Origin: Paucidesulfovibrio sp050251775
GTDB taxonomy: Bacteria; Desulfobacterota; Desulfovibrionia; Desulfovibrionales; Desulfovibrionaceae
Direction of reading: 5' to 3'
Length of the DNA stretch: 64,000 bases
NCBI GenBank assembly: GCA_050251775.1
Contig: JBFWMD010000007.1
Location: 1-64,000 of the forward strand
Shown: positions 8,629 through 16,707 of the stretch, in pieces
Layout: every line of letters begins with the position of its first letter
Position numbering within the stretch: position 1 is the stretch's first letter
The notes under the pieces: generated by a model
What the model was told of the DNA's origin: nothing
Seen by the model: the letters and a program-made list of their open reading frames with translations, nothing else
Databases searched by the model: none
Translations under genes and position numbers: made by a program

Positions 8629-9558
8629 GTGCTCAGCACCTATCTCCGGCTCGTGGCCACCATGACCCTCTGGGGCGGGACCTTCATCGCCGGACGGCTG
8701 CTCGTGCACGTTGGCCCGGCCACGGCTTCGCTGATGCGTTTCTTTGTGGCCTCGCTGTTCATGCTCGCCTTCTGCTGGCGGCTCGAAGGCGGTCTGACCC
8801 TGCCCGGACGCCGCCAGATCGTTCCGGTGCTGCTCCTGGGGCTGACCGGCGTGTTTCTCTACAACATCTTTTTCTTCACGGGCCTGCACACCGTGACCGC
8901 TGGCCGCGCCTCCCTGATCATCGCGGGCAATCCCGCCCTCATTGCCGTGCTCGCCGCCCTGTTCTTCCGGGAACCCTTCGGCAAATTCAAAATCCTGGGC
9001 CTGGTCCTGTCCATCATCGGCGCGCTTGTGGTCATTTCGCGCGGTGAACTCGGGGCCATCCTCGCCCAGATCCGCATCGGCGATCTGTTCATCTTTGGCT
9101 GCGTCTTTGCCTGGAGCAGCTACACGGTGCTCGGCAAAAAGGTCATGACCCACCTCTCCCCGGTGGCCGCCGTGACCTGGTCCTGCCTCGCGGGCATGCT
9201 CTTCCTGCTGCCCTTGGCCCTGCGCGAGGGGCTGGCCGCGAATCTCGTCCAGGCCAATGCGCTGGAGTGGGCCAGCATGGTCTACCTCGGCGTCTTTGGC
9301 ACGGGCCTCGGCTTTCTCTGGTACTACCAGGGCATCAAGGCCCTGGGCGCGGGCCGTGCCGGCGTGTTCATCAACCTTGTGCCTGTCAACGCGGTGCTCA
9401 TGGGCTGGTTCCTGCTGGGCGAGGACGTGGACTTCTCGCTGGCTGCGGGCGCGGCGCTGATCTTCACGGGCGTCTACCTCGTGAACCGCCCGGCCAACCG
9501 CCAACCGGCCCTACAGGATGAAAACCCCCAGCCCGACGCGGCATCCTCTTCCCGCTGA
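8629..9558 (+). CDS. DMT-superfamily (EamA) transporter
   Basis: Integral membrane protein of 309 residues with about ten spans arranged as two EamA repeats (roughly 8-140 and 150-290). The repeat hallmarks are TLWGGTFIAGR near the start, and the GxxxxxxWSSYTVLGKK and LGVFGTGLGFLWYYQGIKALGAGRAG segments. The start is GTG with GAGG a few bases upstream. Substrates of this family range from metabolites to amino acids and cannot be read here. The tail (residues 295-309) is hydrophilic. Confidence 0.88.
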   Translation: MLSTYLRLVATMTLWGGTFIAGRLLVHVGPATASLMRFFVASLFMLAFCWRLEGGLTLPGRRQIVPVLLLGLTGVFLYNIFFFTGLHTVTAGRASLIIAGNPALIAVLAALFFREPFGKFKILGLVLSIIGALVVISRGELGAILAQIRIGDLFIFGCVFAWSSYTVLGKKVMTHLSPVAAVTWSCLAGMLFLLPLALREGLAANLVQANALEWASMVYLGVFGTGLGFLWYYQGIKALGAGRAGVFINLVPVNAVLMGWFLLGEDVDFSLAAGAALIFTGVYLVNRPANRQPALQDENPQPDAASSSR

Positions 9559-9923
9559 CCTTCGGTTCGCGCACCGTCTCGGCCAGGGAACGTGCTCCCG
9601 TCGGGTAGCGCAAAATTCAAATTTTTTGTCCTGCGCACGAACACGCACGCCCCCCCGAGGCCATTCCTGCCCATGCCTGGCACGCGCACTTCCGTTCCCC
9701 AGCCCGGATTTTAAATCAATAGTACATTATTTCAGCATGTTAGCAAACAAAATCGCTGGACCGCAAACAGAGCGAGAAAATTTGTACCTTGCGGCTCCTG
9801 TTGCTTCCGTTGTTCAACTTTTTTTACAGCAAAAGCCGTCCGTGGGTTTGATCCGCGTGTTAGAATATTTGTATCACTTCGAAATTGCAGTATAAAATTT
9901 ACATCGCATGTTTCTGAAAGCGT
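9559..9923. other. AT-rich intergenic stretch upstream of a sigma-54 promoter
   Basis: No convincing gene. From about 9610 the base composition shifts visibly to A and T, unlike the surrounding coding DNA. A 52-codon frame (9737-9895) has no ribosome site and no family look. The most likely role is regulatory DNA, for example an activator-binding region and DNA-bending sites for the sigma-54 promoter at 9924. I could not single out a clear activator palindrome. Confidence 0.5.
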
Positions 9924-9938
9924 TGGCACGCTGGTTGC
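9924..9938 (+). promoter_or_regulatory. Sigma-54 promoter (-24/-12)
   Basis: TGGCAC (9924-9929), five bases, then TTGC (9935-9938): an exact match to the core consensus, with GG and GC separated by ten bases and a T before TGGCAC. Transcription should begin near 9950. No protein-coding gene follows on this strand; the first feature is the hairpin at 9975-10016. Confidence 0.82.
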
Positions 9939-9949
9939 TTTAGTAGAAA

Positions 9950-10018
9950 TATCCTTCAGCACTTCCTTCTTTTTACGAGAAACAACAGGCTCCCCCCTTC
10001 AGGGAGCCTTTCTCGTTT
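9950..10018 (+). ncRNA. Candidate sigma-54-dependent small RNA
   Basis: Predicted RNA of about 65-70 nt from the sigma-54 promoter to a hairpin. The 5' part is single-stranded and pyrimidine-rich, with ACUUCCUUC able to pair with Shine-Dalgarno sequences. The 3' part folds as an outer 8-bp stem (9975-9982 with 10009-10016), a CAACA bulge, and an inner 7-bp stem (9988-9994 with 10002-10008) whose loop is C-rich. T-rich sequence follows the inner stem. The same hairpin could instead end the minus-strand gene at 10025, so the RNA itself is inferred, not shown. Confidence 0.45.
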
Positions 10019-10024
10019 CCGGGC

Positions 10025-10438
10025 TTATTTTTGCTGCCCTCCGGAGACCCGCCTTTCTTCCCACGGCTGCGCGGGCGCGCGTCCGGCGGCCTGCCGCGCC
10101 AATTCCCAGAGGCGGTAGTCGAACACGGCTCCGGCCAGGTCGCGCTCGGGCAGTCGCAGTTGCGCGGCCAGTTCCCGGAGCTGTTCGGACTCGTAGTCCG
10201 GGTCAAAGAGCGCGTCGAGCATGCCGGACCCGCTGAAAATAATCAGGGGCGGCGCGGTCACGAATCCCGCCAGGGCGTCGCAGGCGCTGTCCGGCTGAAT
10301 GCCGTGCTTGACGCAGAGCAGCCGGATGATCTGTCGCGCTTGCGGGTCGGCCTGCTGGGCCTGGGCCGGGGTTGCGAAAAGCGCGAGCAAAAGGGCGAGC
10401 ACCAGGACGGTGAGCGGGCGAGAGGTACGTTTGTTCAT
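10025..10438 (-). CDS. Secreted protein of unknown function
   Basis: A 137-residue protein with a clear signal peptide (basic start MNKRTSR, hydrophobic core, cleavage expected after AQA near residue 27). The mature part has two cysteines (LLCVKHG and SACDALAG) that could form a disulfide in the periplasm, a hydrophobic middle (PPLIIFSGSG) and a helical C-terminal half ending in a basic tail. I do not recognise the family. It follows selD by 18 bases on the same strand and is probably cotranscribed with it, though no functional link is evident. Confidence 0.75.
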   Translation of the reverse strand: MNKRTSRPLTVLVLALLLALFATPAQAQQADPQARQIIRLLCVKHGIQPDSACDALAGFVTAPPLIIFSGSGMLDALFDPDYESEQLRELAAQLRLPERDLAGAVFDYRLWELARQAAGRAPAQPWEERRVSGGQQK

Positions 10439-10456
10439 GACCTTGGGGTTTGTTGA

Positions 10457-11530
10457 TTATTCGTTGCGTGCGACCAGCAGGTGCAGGCGCGGGGCGTTGG
10501 GTTCGCGGCGTTCCAGGGCGCGCCCCACCACATGGGCGGGTTCGCCGAGGTCCGCGAGCCGGGCGCGGCAGTGGTCGAGCTTTTGCGGCGGCACGGCCAG
10601 GAGCAGGCCGCCCGAGGATTGGGCGTCGAAGACCAGGTCGCGGCGGATGGGGTCCGCGTCCAGAGCCACGACGCAGCGCGGCAGGTAGAAGTTGCGGTTG
10701 CAGATGGAGCCAGCGGGCAAGAGGCCCACGCTGGCCAGCTCCAGGGCGTCGTCAAAGAACGGAACCTGATCGAGCCAGAGTTCAGCGGCGCAGCCGCTGG
10801 CCTGGCAGAGTTCGAGCAGGTGGCCGCCCAGGCCGAATCCGGTCACGTCCGTGGCTCCGATCAGGCCCAGCTCGCGGACCACGCGGCCCGCATGGGCGTT
10901 GAGGCGTCCGCACCAGTGAATCAAGGTCTGTTCGAAGCGCCCGGCTCCGTCCCAGTCGGCCTTGAGTGCGGTGGCCAGCACCCCCGTGCCCAGGGGCTTG
11001 GTCAGCACGAGCAGGTCACCGGGCCGCAGGCCCCGGTTGGTGGCCATGCGGCTGGGGTCCACGCTGCCGGAAACGGCCAGACCGTATTTGACCTCGTCGT
11101 CCTCCACGCTGTGGCCTCCGGCGGGCACGGCTCCGGCTTCACGCACGGCTTCGAGGCCGCCTTCGAGAATGGCGCGCAAAAGGTCTGTGGGCAATTCCTT
11201 GACCGGAAAGCAAACGATGTTCATGGCCGAGAGAGGTTCGCCGCCCATGGCATAGACATCCGAAAGGGCGTTGGCCGCGGCGATGCGTCCGAACCCGTGG
11301 GGATCGTTGACGATGGGCGTGAAGAAGTCCACGGTCTGCACCAGGGCGCGTCCCTCGGGGAAGCGCAGCACTGCCGCGTCTTCATTGTCTCCGGCCTGCC
11401 CGGCGAGAATGCGCGGATCAGGCGGCCCGTCGCCGCCCAGCCCGGCCAAGGTCCGCTCCAGAACCTCCGGAGCGATCTTGGCGGCTCAACCTGCGGATTT
11501 GGCGCGTTTGACCAGTTCGTACTCTGCCAT
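10457..11530 (-). CDS. selD: Selenide, water dikinase SelD, a selenoprotein (UGA = Sec15)
   Basis: Makes selenophosphate, the selenium donor for Sec-tRNA. Reading from the ATG at 11530 gives MAEYELVKRAKSAG, then an in-frame TGA (11488-11486), then AAKIAPEVLERTL and an intact SelD. In this family the stop position is the catalytic Cys/Sec (AGC/U-x-x-KI), so the TGA is selenocysteine at residue 15 of 357. A SECIS-like hairpin follows 11 nt later. Other SelD signatures are LTKPLGTGV and GATDVTGFGLGGHLLEL. Automatic callers would start it at the internal TTG at 11449 and lose the active site. The ribosome site is AGGACAGG. Confidence 0.93.
11454..11485 (-). promoter_or_regulatory. SECIS-like hairpin for Sec insertion in selD
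   Basis: On the selD mRNA, eleven nucleotides after the UGA, CGCUCC (11474-11469) pairs with GGAGCG (11459-11454) around a nine-base loop containing GGAGGU. Spacing from the UGA and stem position match bacterial SECIS elements read by SelB. The loop is not identical to that of E. coli fdhF, as expected across phyla. Confidence 0.7.
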
Positions 11531-11722
11531 GACCTGTCCTGTTTTCATTCCGTTCAGGAGCCGGAAAGCGACTCCCCTTGGACATCTGGATACCAGAGTT
11601 GCTCGCGCTTGCCCAGAACCGGGTGTCGCGGGCAATGTTCTTGATGCGAAAGCAGGTTTCGGCACGGCTCTTGTAATGACACTCCCGAACCGGTGGAAAA
11701 CCGTCAGCTCAGGAGACCGAAA

Positions 11723-11977
11723 ATGAAGAATCAGTGCGCCAAGTGCAAGCAAAGCATCGACAATTGGGATTTCTACGTGGTGGGCGACAGCGGCAAGATT
11801 TGCAGTTCCTGCCTCGTGGAGCAGGAGATTCCGAGCCAGGAATACGCGTCCCTGTTCAAGACGTCCGCGATCCGGAAGGAATCCGCGCTGCGGATTCCGG
11901 ACCTGCCGGGACTCGAGGAGATCCGGCTGGTGGATCTGGAGCGGGAACCGCTGTTTCTGGCGCGGGACGGCGTCTGA
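11723..11977 (+). CDS. Small zinc-ribbon protein
   Basis: An 84-residue protein with two Cys pairs: CAKC (residues 5-8) and CSSC (about 28-31), the layout of a zinc ribbon. After the ribbon comes a region with PxLPGLEEIRLVDLE. The ATG at 11723 has AGGAGA nine bases upstream. The next gene on the same strand has the same pattern, so these look like tandem paralogues. I do not know the family; a role in protein or RNA binding is only a guess. Confidence 0.7.
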   Translation: MKNQCAKCKQSIDNWDFYVVGDSGKICSSCLVEQEIPSQEYASLFKTSAIRKESALRIPDLPGLEEIRLVDLEREPLFLARDGV

Positions 11978-12059
11978 CCGGGTGGCAGGGAGCCGTTCGG
12001 AACGGCGCGTGAACGGGTTGCGGAAACAACCGCCGGCCCGATCAACGGAGGGAACCGGA

Positions 12060-12350
12060 ATGTACAGACAATATTGTGATATTTGTCATCAGCCCATTGA
12101 AAGCATGGATTTTCATCTGCGCATCAAAGGCGGCTGCATCTGTCCGGCCTGCGTGCCCCTGGTGCGTAGCGTGGCTCTGGAAGATAGTCAATATTTTGAC
12201 AATCAGGAGATGCCACTGCGGGAAGCGGGATTGCCCCGACTGCCCGACGCAACGCGCTGGGACGAACCCTTTCGCATTCCGGTCCGGGTTCTTACGCCGC
12301 ACCGGTCCAAGGCCATGCCGCGCCCCGCGTTGCGGCCCATGTTCTCCTGA
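12060..12350 (+). CDS. Small zinc-ribbon protein, paralogue of the preceding gene
   Basis: A 96-residue protein with Cys pairs CDIC (residues 6-9) and CPAC near residue 30, spaced as in the upstream gene (C-x2-C, about 20 residues, C-x2-C) and again followed by a LPRLPDATRW-type segment matching LPDLPGLEEI. GGAGGG lies 7 bases before the ATG. The C-terminal tail is basic and proline-rich. It lies 82 bases after its paralogue and before a very strong terminator, so the pair forms one short unit. Confidence 0.72.
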   Translation: MYRQYCDICHQPIESMDFHLRIKGGCICPACVPLVRSVALEDSQYFDNQEMPLREAGLPRLPDATRWDEPFRIPVRVLTPHRSKAMPRPALRPMFS

Positions 12351-12411
12351 CGCGGAGATTCTGGGCGCGTCCGCGCTCCGAGCGGGCCGAACAGAACGGG
12401 ACGCCCTGGGG

Positions 12412-12466
12412 CACGAAACCGCGTGCGGACTTCTTTGACAGAGGTCCGCACGCGGTTTCGTGTTTT
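12412..12466 (+). terminator. Strong terminator with a perfect 19-bp stem
   Basis: 12412-12430 and 12444-12462 are exact reverse complements, separated by a 13-base T-rich loop and followed by TTTT. It ends the zinc-ribbon pair. The minus-strand copZ gene ends 40 bases further, so the hairpin may serve both directions. Confidence 0.88.
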
Positions 12467-12502
12467 CAGGAAACAGACCCTTGCGGGGTCACGGTCACCA
12501 AT

Positions 12503-12703
12503 TCAGTCCGCAACCTCGTATCCGGCCTTTTCCACGCTTTCCCTGACATTGGCGTCGTTGTCCTTGGCCGAGCTGTAGGTCACGCGGCCCGTGGCGAGGT
12601 CCACGGTGACGTTCTCCACGCCGTCCACGGTCTGTACGGCCTTGGTCACGGCGGCCTGGCAATGGCCGCAACTCATGCCCTTTACGGTGATCTTCTTTTC
12701 CAT
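12503..12703 (-). CDS. copZ: Copper chaperone, HMA domain (CopZ-like)
   Basis: A 66-residue single HMA domain. GMSCGHC carries the two metal-binding cysteines and the fold ends with EKAGYEVAD. It ferries Cu(I) in the cytoplasm to the CopA ATPase. The start at 12703 lies only two bases after the copA stop, with GGAGAAG inside the end of copA, so the two are coupled. A longer in-frame reading into copA lacks any family similarity. Confidence 0.95.
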   Translation of the reverse strand: MEKKITVKGMSCGHCQAAVTKAVQTVDGVENVTVDLATGRVTYSSAKDNDANVRESVEKAGYEVAD

Positions 12704-12705
12704 GT

Positions 12706-15429
12706 TCACTTCTCCTGGCTGTTGTTGAAGGACCGCAGGCGCAGGGCGTTGGAGACCACGGTCACGGAACTCAGCGCCATGGCGGTTCCCGCGATCATGG
12801 GGTTCAGGCCCGGCCCGCCGAAAATGACAAGCAGCCCGGCGGCCACCGGAATGCCCAGCACGTTGAAGGCGAAAGCCCAAAAGAGATTCTGGCGGATGTT
12901 GCGCATCACGGCGCGGGAGAGTTGCAGGGCCGTGAGCAGTCCGTTCAGCCCGCCGCGCAGCAGCACCACGTCGCCCGCCTCCACGGCGGAGTCGATGCCC
13001 GAGCCCATGGCGATACCCACATCGGCCCGCGCCAGGGCCGGAGCGTCGTTCACGCCGTCGCCCACCATGGCGATGCGTCCGTGGCGCTGAAGCTCGGCCA
13101 CGGCATCGGCCTTGCCGCCCGGCAGGATGCGCGCGCGGACCTCGTCAATGGCCAGCTTGCGCGCCACGGCCCGGGCCGCGGGTTCAGCGTCGCCCGTGAG
13201 CATGACCACGCGCAGACCCAGGTCGTGCAGTCGGCGCACCACTTCGGCGCTCTCCTCGCGCGGGGTGTCGGCCAGGGCCAGAATGGCGGCGAGGCCGCCG
13301 TTTTCAGCCAGATAGAGCGCGGTCTTGCCCTGGGAGGCGAAGTCCTGGGCCGCCTGTTCCGCCCGGTCCGGCACGCTGACCCCGCTCTCGTCCATGAATT
13401 CGCGGTTGCCGAGCAGGACCTCGCTGTGATCCACGCCCTCCTTTGCTTGCTCCACCTCGGCGCGCACGCCCCGGCCCGGAACCGAGTCAAAGGAGCGGAG
13501 CTCCGGCACGGCCACGCCCTGTTCCCGGGCCGAACGCAATACGGCCAGGGCCAGGGGATGTTCGCTTTGGGATTCGGCTGCGGCGGCCAGGGCCAGGACC
13601 CGGTTCCCGGTCCCCGCTTCCGGCGCAGTCCAGAGGCCGTCCAGGGCGGGCTTGCCCTGGGTCAGGGTCCCGGTCTTGTCAAAGGCCAGGGTGCGGATTT
13701 CGCTCAGGGCCTGGAGCGCCCCCCCGCTCTTGACCAGCACGCCGAGCTGCGCCCCGCGCCCGGTTCCGACCATGATGGACATGGGCGTGGCCAGACCCAT
13801 GGCGCAGGGGCAGGCAATGACCATCACAGCCACGAAAATGCGCAGGGAAAAGGCGAACTCCGCGTTGCCGAGAAAATACCAGGCCAACCCGGAGAGCACG
13901 GCCACGGCCATGACCGCCGGAACAAAATAGTAGCTCACGCGGTCCGCTAGGCTGGCGATGGGCGCCTTGGAACCCTGGGCGCGACGCACCAGCTCCACGA
14001 TGCGGGCCAGGGTGGTTTCCGCGCCCACGCGCTCGGCGCGCATCAGCAGACTGCCCGTGGTGTTCAGGGAACCGCCCGTGAGCTTGTCCCCGGCCTGCTT
14101 GGTCACAGGCAGGGGCTCGCCCGTGAGCATGGACTCGTCCACGCCGGAACGCCCCTCCAGTACCTCGCCGTCCACAGGGATGCGCGCGCCGGGCCGGATG
14201 CGTAGGAGGTCGCCGGGTCGCACGTCCTGGGCCGGAATTTCCCGTTCCTCCCCATGGGCTCCGTTGGGACTTTCCGCAACCACCAGGGCGGTCTCGGGCG
14301 CGAGGTTCATCAACGAACGGATGGCCTCGGAGGTGCGCTGCTTGGAGCGGGCCTCGAAATACTTGCCCAGCGAGATCAGAGCGATGAGCACGGCTGCGGA
14401 CTCGAAATAGAGGTCCATGGCCTTGGCCGCGGGATCAAAACCGTGGGCCGGACCAAGCGCGATCTCCACCGTGTTCCAGAGCGAATAGAGAAAGGCCGCG
14501 CCTGTGCCCACAGCCACGAGGGAATCCATGTTCGGGCCGCCGCGCAGCAGAGCGGGCACGCCGTTGGTGTAGAAGAACCGGCCGGACCAGAGCACGGGCA
14601 GGGTCAGGGCGAGCTGGAACAGGGCGAAATTCAGGGGCGCGTGCATGGGATCGAGCCAGGCGGGCAGAGGCAGGCCCCACATGTGGCCCATGCTGACCAC
14701 CAGCAGGGGCAGGGCAAAGAGGAAGGCCGGGATGAGCCGGTTGCGGCGCTGGCGCAGGTCCTCGGCGATCTCCTGCTGGCGGGCCTCGAAGCGCTCCTGC
14801 TCGGTGACGCCCGTGCTGCCGGAACCGGGCTGTTCGCGGCTCTCGTAGCCCGCGTCATGGATAGCCTGGCGGACCTGCTCCGCGCTGATCTGGCCGGGGT
14901 CGAAGCGGAAACTCCCGGAATTGTCCGCCAGGCTGACCTCGGCTCTCTGCACGCCGGGCAGACCGCGTACCGCTCGTTCCACCCGCGCCACGCAGGAAGC
15001 GCAGCTCATGCCCTGGATGTCCAGGCGCAGGTCCTCCTGGTCGGTCCGCCTGGGCTCGGGCAGATGCACCTCGAAGCCCAGTCCGGCCACGGCGGATTCA
15101 ATGGCCTCGCGGCCCACGGTTTCGGGATCGTATTCCAGGCTCAGGGATTCGTCGGCCAGACTCACGGAAACCGAGGCCACTCCCTCGGTCTTTCCGAGCA
15201 CGCGCTCGATGCGCGCGGCGCAGGCGCCGCAGTGCATGCCCTTGACCGGCGCGTTCACGTTCACGACAGCGGTCGGGGCGGGGATATTCAATTCCGGCAG
15301 AGCCTCGGCAGCCGCGTGGATGCTGGCGGCCAATTGCGCTCCGCCTTCGGTCTGTTCGCTGTGGCGGCTTCCGGTTTCCGGGCTGCGCTGCGCTCCGCCC
15401 TTGTCTGTTGCTCTGCTGGTCATGGTCAT
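12706..15429 (-). CDS. copA: Cu(I)-exporting P1B-type ATPase CopA
   Basis: Inner-membrane copper pump of 907 residues. Two N-terminal HMA domains carry GMHCGAC and GMSCASC. Then come the transport and ATPase parts: the CPC metal site in IACPCAMGLATP, DKTGTLT with the phosphorylated Asp, SEHPLA, and GDGVNDAPALA. A polar, low-complexity N-terminal segment (about 45 residues) precedes the first HMA. Two ATGs (15429 and 15423) are possible behind AGGAG. The copZ gene follows directly. Copper regulation is expected, but no clear CueR or CsoR operator could be named. Confidence 0.95.
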   Translation of the reverse strand: MTMTSRATDKGGAQRSPETGSRHSEQTEGGAQLAASIHAAAEALPELNIPAPTAVVNVNAPVKGMHCGACAARIERVLGKTEGVASVSVSLADESLSLEYDPETVGREAIESAVAGLGFEVHLPEPRRTDQEDLRLDIQGMSCASCVARVERAVRGLPGVQRAEVSLADNSGSFRFDPGQISAEQVRQAIHDAGYESREQPGSGSTGVTEQERFEARQQEIAEDLRQRRNRLIPAFLFALPLLVVSMGHMWGLPLPAWLDPMHAPLNFALFQLALTLPVLWSGRFFYTNGVPALLRGGPNMDSLVAVGTGAAFLYSLWNTVEIALGPAHGFDPAAKAMDLYFESAAVLIALISLGKYFEARSKQRTSEAIRSLMNLAPETALVVAESPNGAHGEEREIPAQDVRPGDLLRIRPGARIPVDGEVLEGRSGVDESMLTGEPLPVTKQAGDKLTGGSLNTTGSLLMRAERVGAETTLARIVELVRRAQGSKAPIASLADRVSYYFVPAVMAVAVLSGLAWYFLGNAEFAFSLRIFVAVMVIACPCAMGLATPMSIMVGTGRGAQLGVLVKSGGALQALSEIRTLAFDKTGTLTQGKPALDGLWTAPEAGTGNRVLALAAAAESQSEHPLALAVLRSAREQGVAVPELRSFDSVPGRGVRAEVEQAKEGVDHSEVLLGNREFMDESGVSVPDRAEQAAQDFASQGKTALYLAENGGLAAILALADTPREESAEVVRRLHDLGLRVVMLTGDAEPAARAVARKLAIDEVRARILPGGKADAVAELQRHGRIAMVGDGVNDAPALARADVGIAMGSGIDSAVEAGDVVLLRGGLNGLLTALQLSRAVMRNIRQNLFWAFAFNVLGIPVAAGLLVIFGGPGLNPMIAGTAMALSSVTVVSNALRLRSFNNSQEK

Positions 15430-15581
15430 CCGCTCCTGGTTTCCGGGCCTGCGCAGGGATCAAAGTGCGCGATTCGTCCCGTTCCGTTTGTGCCTTAACA
15501 TTTAATTTAAGCAACGTTTTGGAAAATGCAAATCTCCGGGTCAACCCAAAGGTTCAAAATAGATTTATCGCGCATCATTAT

Positions 15582-15600
15582 GAAAATGATTTCCATTGTC
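15582..15600. promoter_or_regulatory. Fur-box-like sequence
   Basis: GAAAATGATTTCCATTGTC matches the 19-bp enterobacterial Fur consensus at 14 of 19 positions by eye. It lies about 150 bases upstream of copA and about 60 bases upstream of a weak plus-strand frame, so its target is not clear. Confidence 0.45.
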
Positions 15601-15661
15601 AATAAAGTCTAAAACTGTCTTGAACGGAAAAGCCCGCCGCGAAACCGAGGAATGGAAGAAA

Positions 15662-15820
15662 ATGAATGGAACCAAAATGCTCGTGGAGACGCCGGAGGAA
15701 CTGCTCGCGAAAAGCGTTGGATACAGACGGATGACCGGACGGTCTGGATGCATTATGATAGCGAACAGCGGATTGGGGAACGGCAAAAAGAATCACAGGG
15801 AAACAGCCTGTGCTTCATGA
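15662..15820 (+). CDS. Possible 52-residue protein downstream of the Fur-like box
   Basis: The frame from ATG 15662 has purine-rich sequence (GAGGAATGGAAG) upstream and starts about 60 bases after the Fur-like box. The product begins MNGTKMLVETPEELL and contains a lone Cys in RSGCIMIANSG and another near the end. Several rare codons (AGA, ATA, AGG) in the second half argue against it. It is listed because its position fits a small iron-regulated gene; family unknown. Confidence 0.22.
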   Translation: MNGTKMLVETPEELLAKSVGYRRMTGRSGCIMIANSGLGNGKKNHRETACAS

Positions 15821-16012
15821 AGGGTGGATTTCACCGGGCAACGGGCGTCCGGCAAAGCCCGGCTGGCGGGGTCCTTGGCGGACGGGGCGACGCAAGGAAG
15901 AGCGCGAGAAATACCGCGTCGGACAAAAACGGCCAGGGAGGCCCGGTCAGGGCGTTCATGGCAGGAATCTCGGTGTTCAGGAAGCTCGGCCGGGAGGTTT
16001 GATCTGGAAGGT

Positions 16013-16414
16013 TCAGGCCACGGCGAGCAGCGTGCGGCTGATGGGATTTGCCGAGGCGGAAAGCGCGTCCTGGTAGGCGCGCAAGCCGGAGCGGCGCTGG
16101 GCCGGGATGTCCGAAAGGGTCTGCGATGCCGCTGTGGTGACCATTTCACTGCGCAGGGTCGCGGTCTCCAGGGACTGGTCGAACGTGCTCCGCGCCGGGG
16201 ACGCGGCGGACCGCGTGGGTTCGAGTTGCACGTCCTCCGAGGTGTAGGTCAGACCGAAGCTGCCGAGCTGGAACCCAAAGGTGCGCGTGCGCACGCGCGC
16301 CCTGGCCGGAGAATCCCCGTTTTGGGCGCGCAATGTTTCTGCTCGCGCCTGCTGGGCGGCGCGGGCGTACTCTTGCGATGCCTGGGCGCTTCGGCCTGAG
16401 ATGGCGGCGGTCAT
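16013..16414 (-). CDS. Conserved-looking hypothetical protein, Ala/Ser/Arg-rich
   Basis: A 133-residue protein without cysteines, signal peptide or membrane span. The first half is rich in Ala, Arg and Gln and probably helical; the middle has FGFQLGSFGLTYTSEDVQLE, strand-prone. The end resembles a short amphipathic helix. Codon use matches the genome, with strong G/C third positions, and there is an ATG with AGGA upstream. I do not recognise it. In style (no Cys, Ala-rich, MTAAISG start) it recalls the protein at 54684. It stands alone between copA and nfnA. Confidence 0.6.
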   Translation of the reverse strand: MTAAISGRSAQASQEYARAAQQARAETLRAQNGDSPARARVRTRTFGFQLGSFGLTYTSEDVQLEPTRSAASPARSTFDQSLETATLRSEMVTTAASQTLSDIPAQRRSGLRAYQDALSASANPISRTLLAVA

Positions 16415-16707
16415 GCGTCCTGCCCTTGGGCTCTCGTTGATCCCGGTCCGTACGGCAGCGGGAAGGGTTCAGCGGACGAAAAAAAAGCCCGACCTCAAAC
16501 GGCCCGGCTGTCCTCGCGCCCTGGCGCGACCCTCCCTGAAGGATGCCCGGTGTGCCTCCTTTCCCTGGAGGCAAGCGAAATCATCACCTTTACAAAATCT
16601 TCATACTCCTTTGCAATGCTTCTGACAAGCCCCGGAGGAACAGGGTTGCCAAGCGGCTGGCGAAAACGTAGATTGGTCATCCCCCAAAATTAAGCAGGAA
16701 GGTCCTG

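Larger units (their letters stand above)
15430..16012. other. Gene-poor interval between copA and the next minus-strand gene
   Basis: Holds the copA promoter region, a Fur-like box (15582-15600), one weak small open frame (15662-15820), a short CACAGG/CCTGTG inverted repeat near 15794-15812 and a weak GGCC hairpin with an adjoining A5 tract (15925-15943) that could end the minus-strand gene at 16013. The part near copA is AT-rich. Nothing else in it looks like a gene. Confidence 0.45.

Noticed and set aside
9737..9895. 52-codon frame in the AT-rich gap before the sigma-54 promoter
   Set aside because: No ribosome site, no family resemblance, and it lies upstream of the promoter, not after it.
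11449..11485. SelD starting at the internal TTG
   Set aside because: It would remove the catalytic residue and there is no ribosome site; the UGA-Sec reading from 11530 explains all data.
11660..11674. CGGCAC-N5-TTGT upstream of the first zinc-ribbon gene
   Set aside because: The -24 part is close, but the essential GC at -12 is GT; kept out of the sigma-54 list.
12922..13950. Long open frame antisense to copA, and similar long antisense frames opposite pstC, cobQ and metE
   Set aside because: These arise from the high G/C at third codon positions of the real genes; their products are low-complexity and rich in His, Arg, Gly and Gln.
15565..15786. 73-codon minus-strand frame across the Fur-like box
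   Set aside because: Starts in a region without a ribosome site and reads through the palindrome; no family look.
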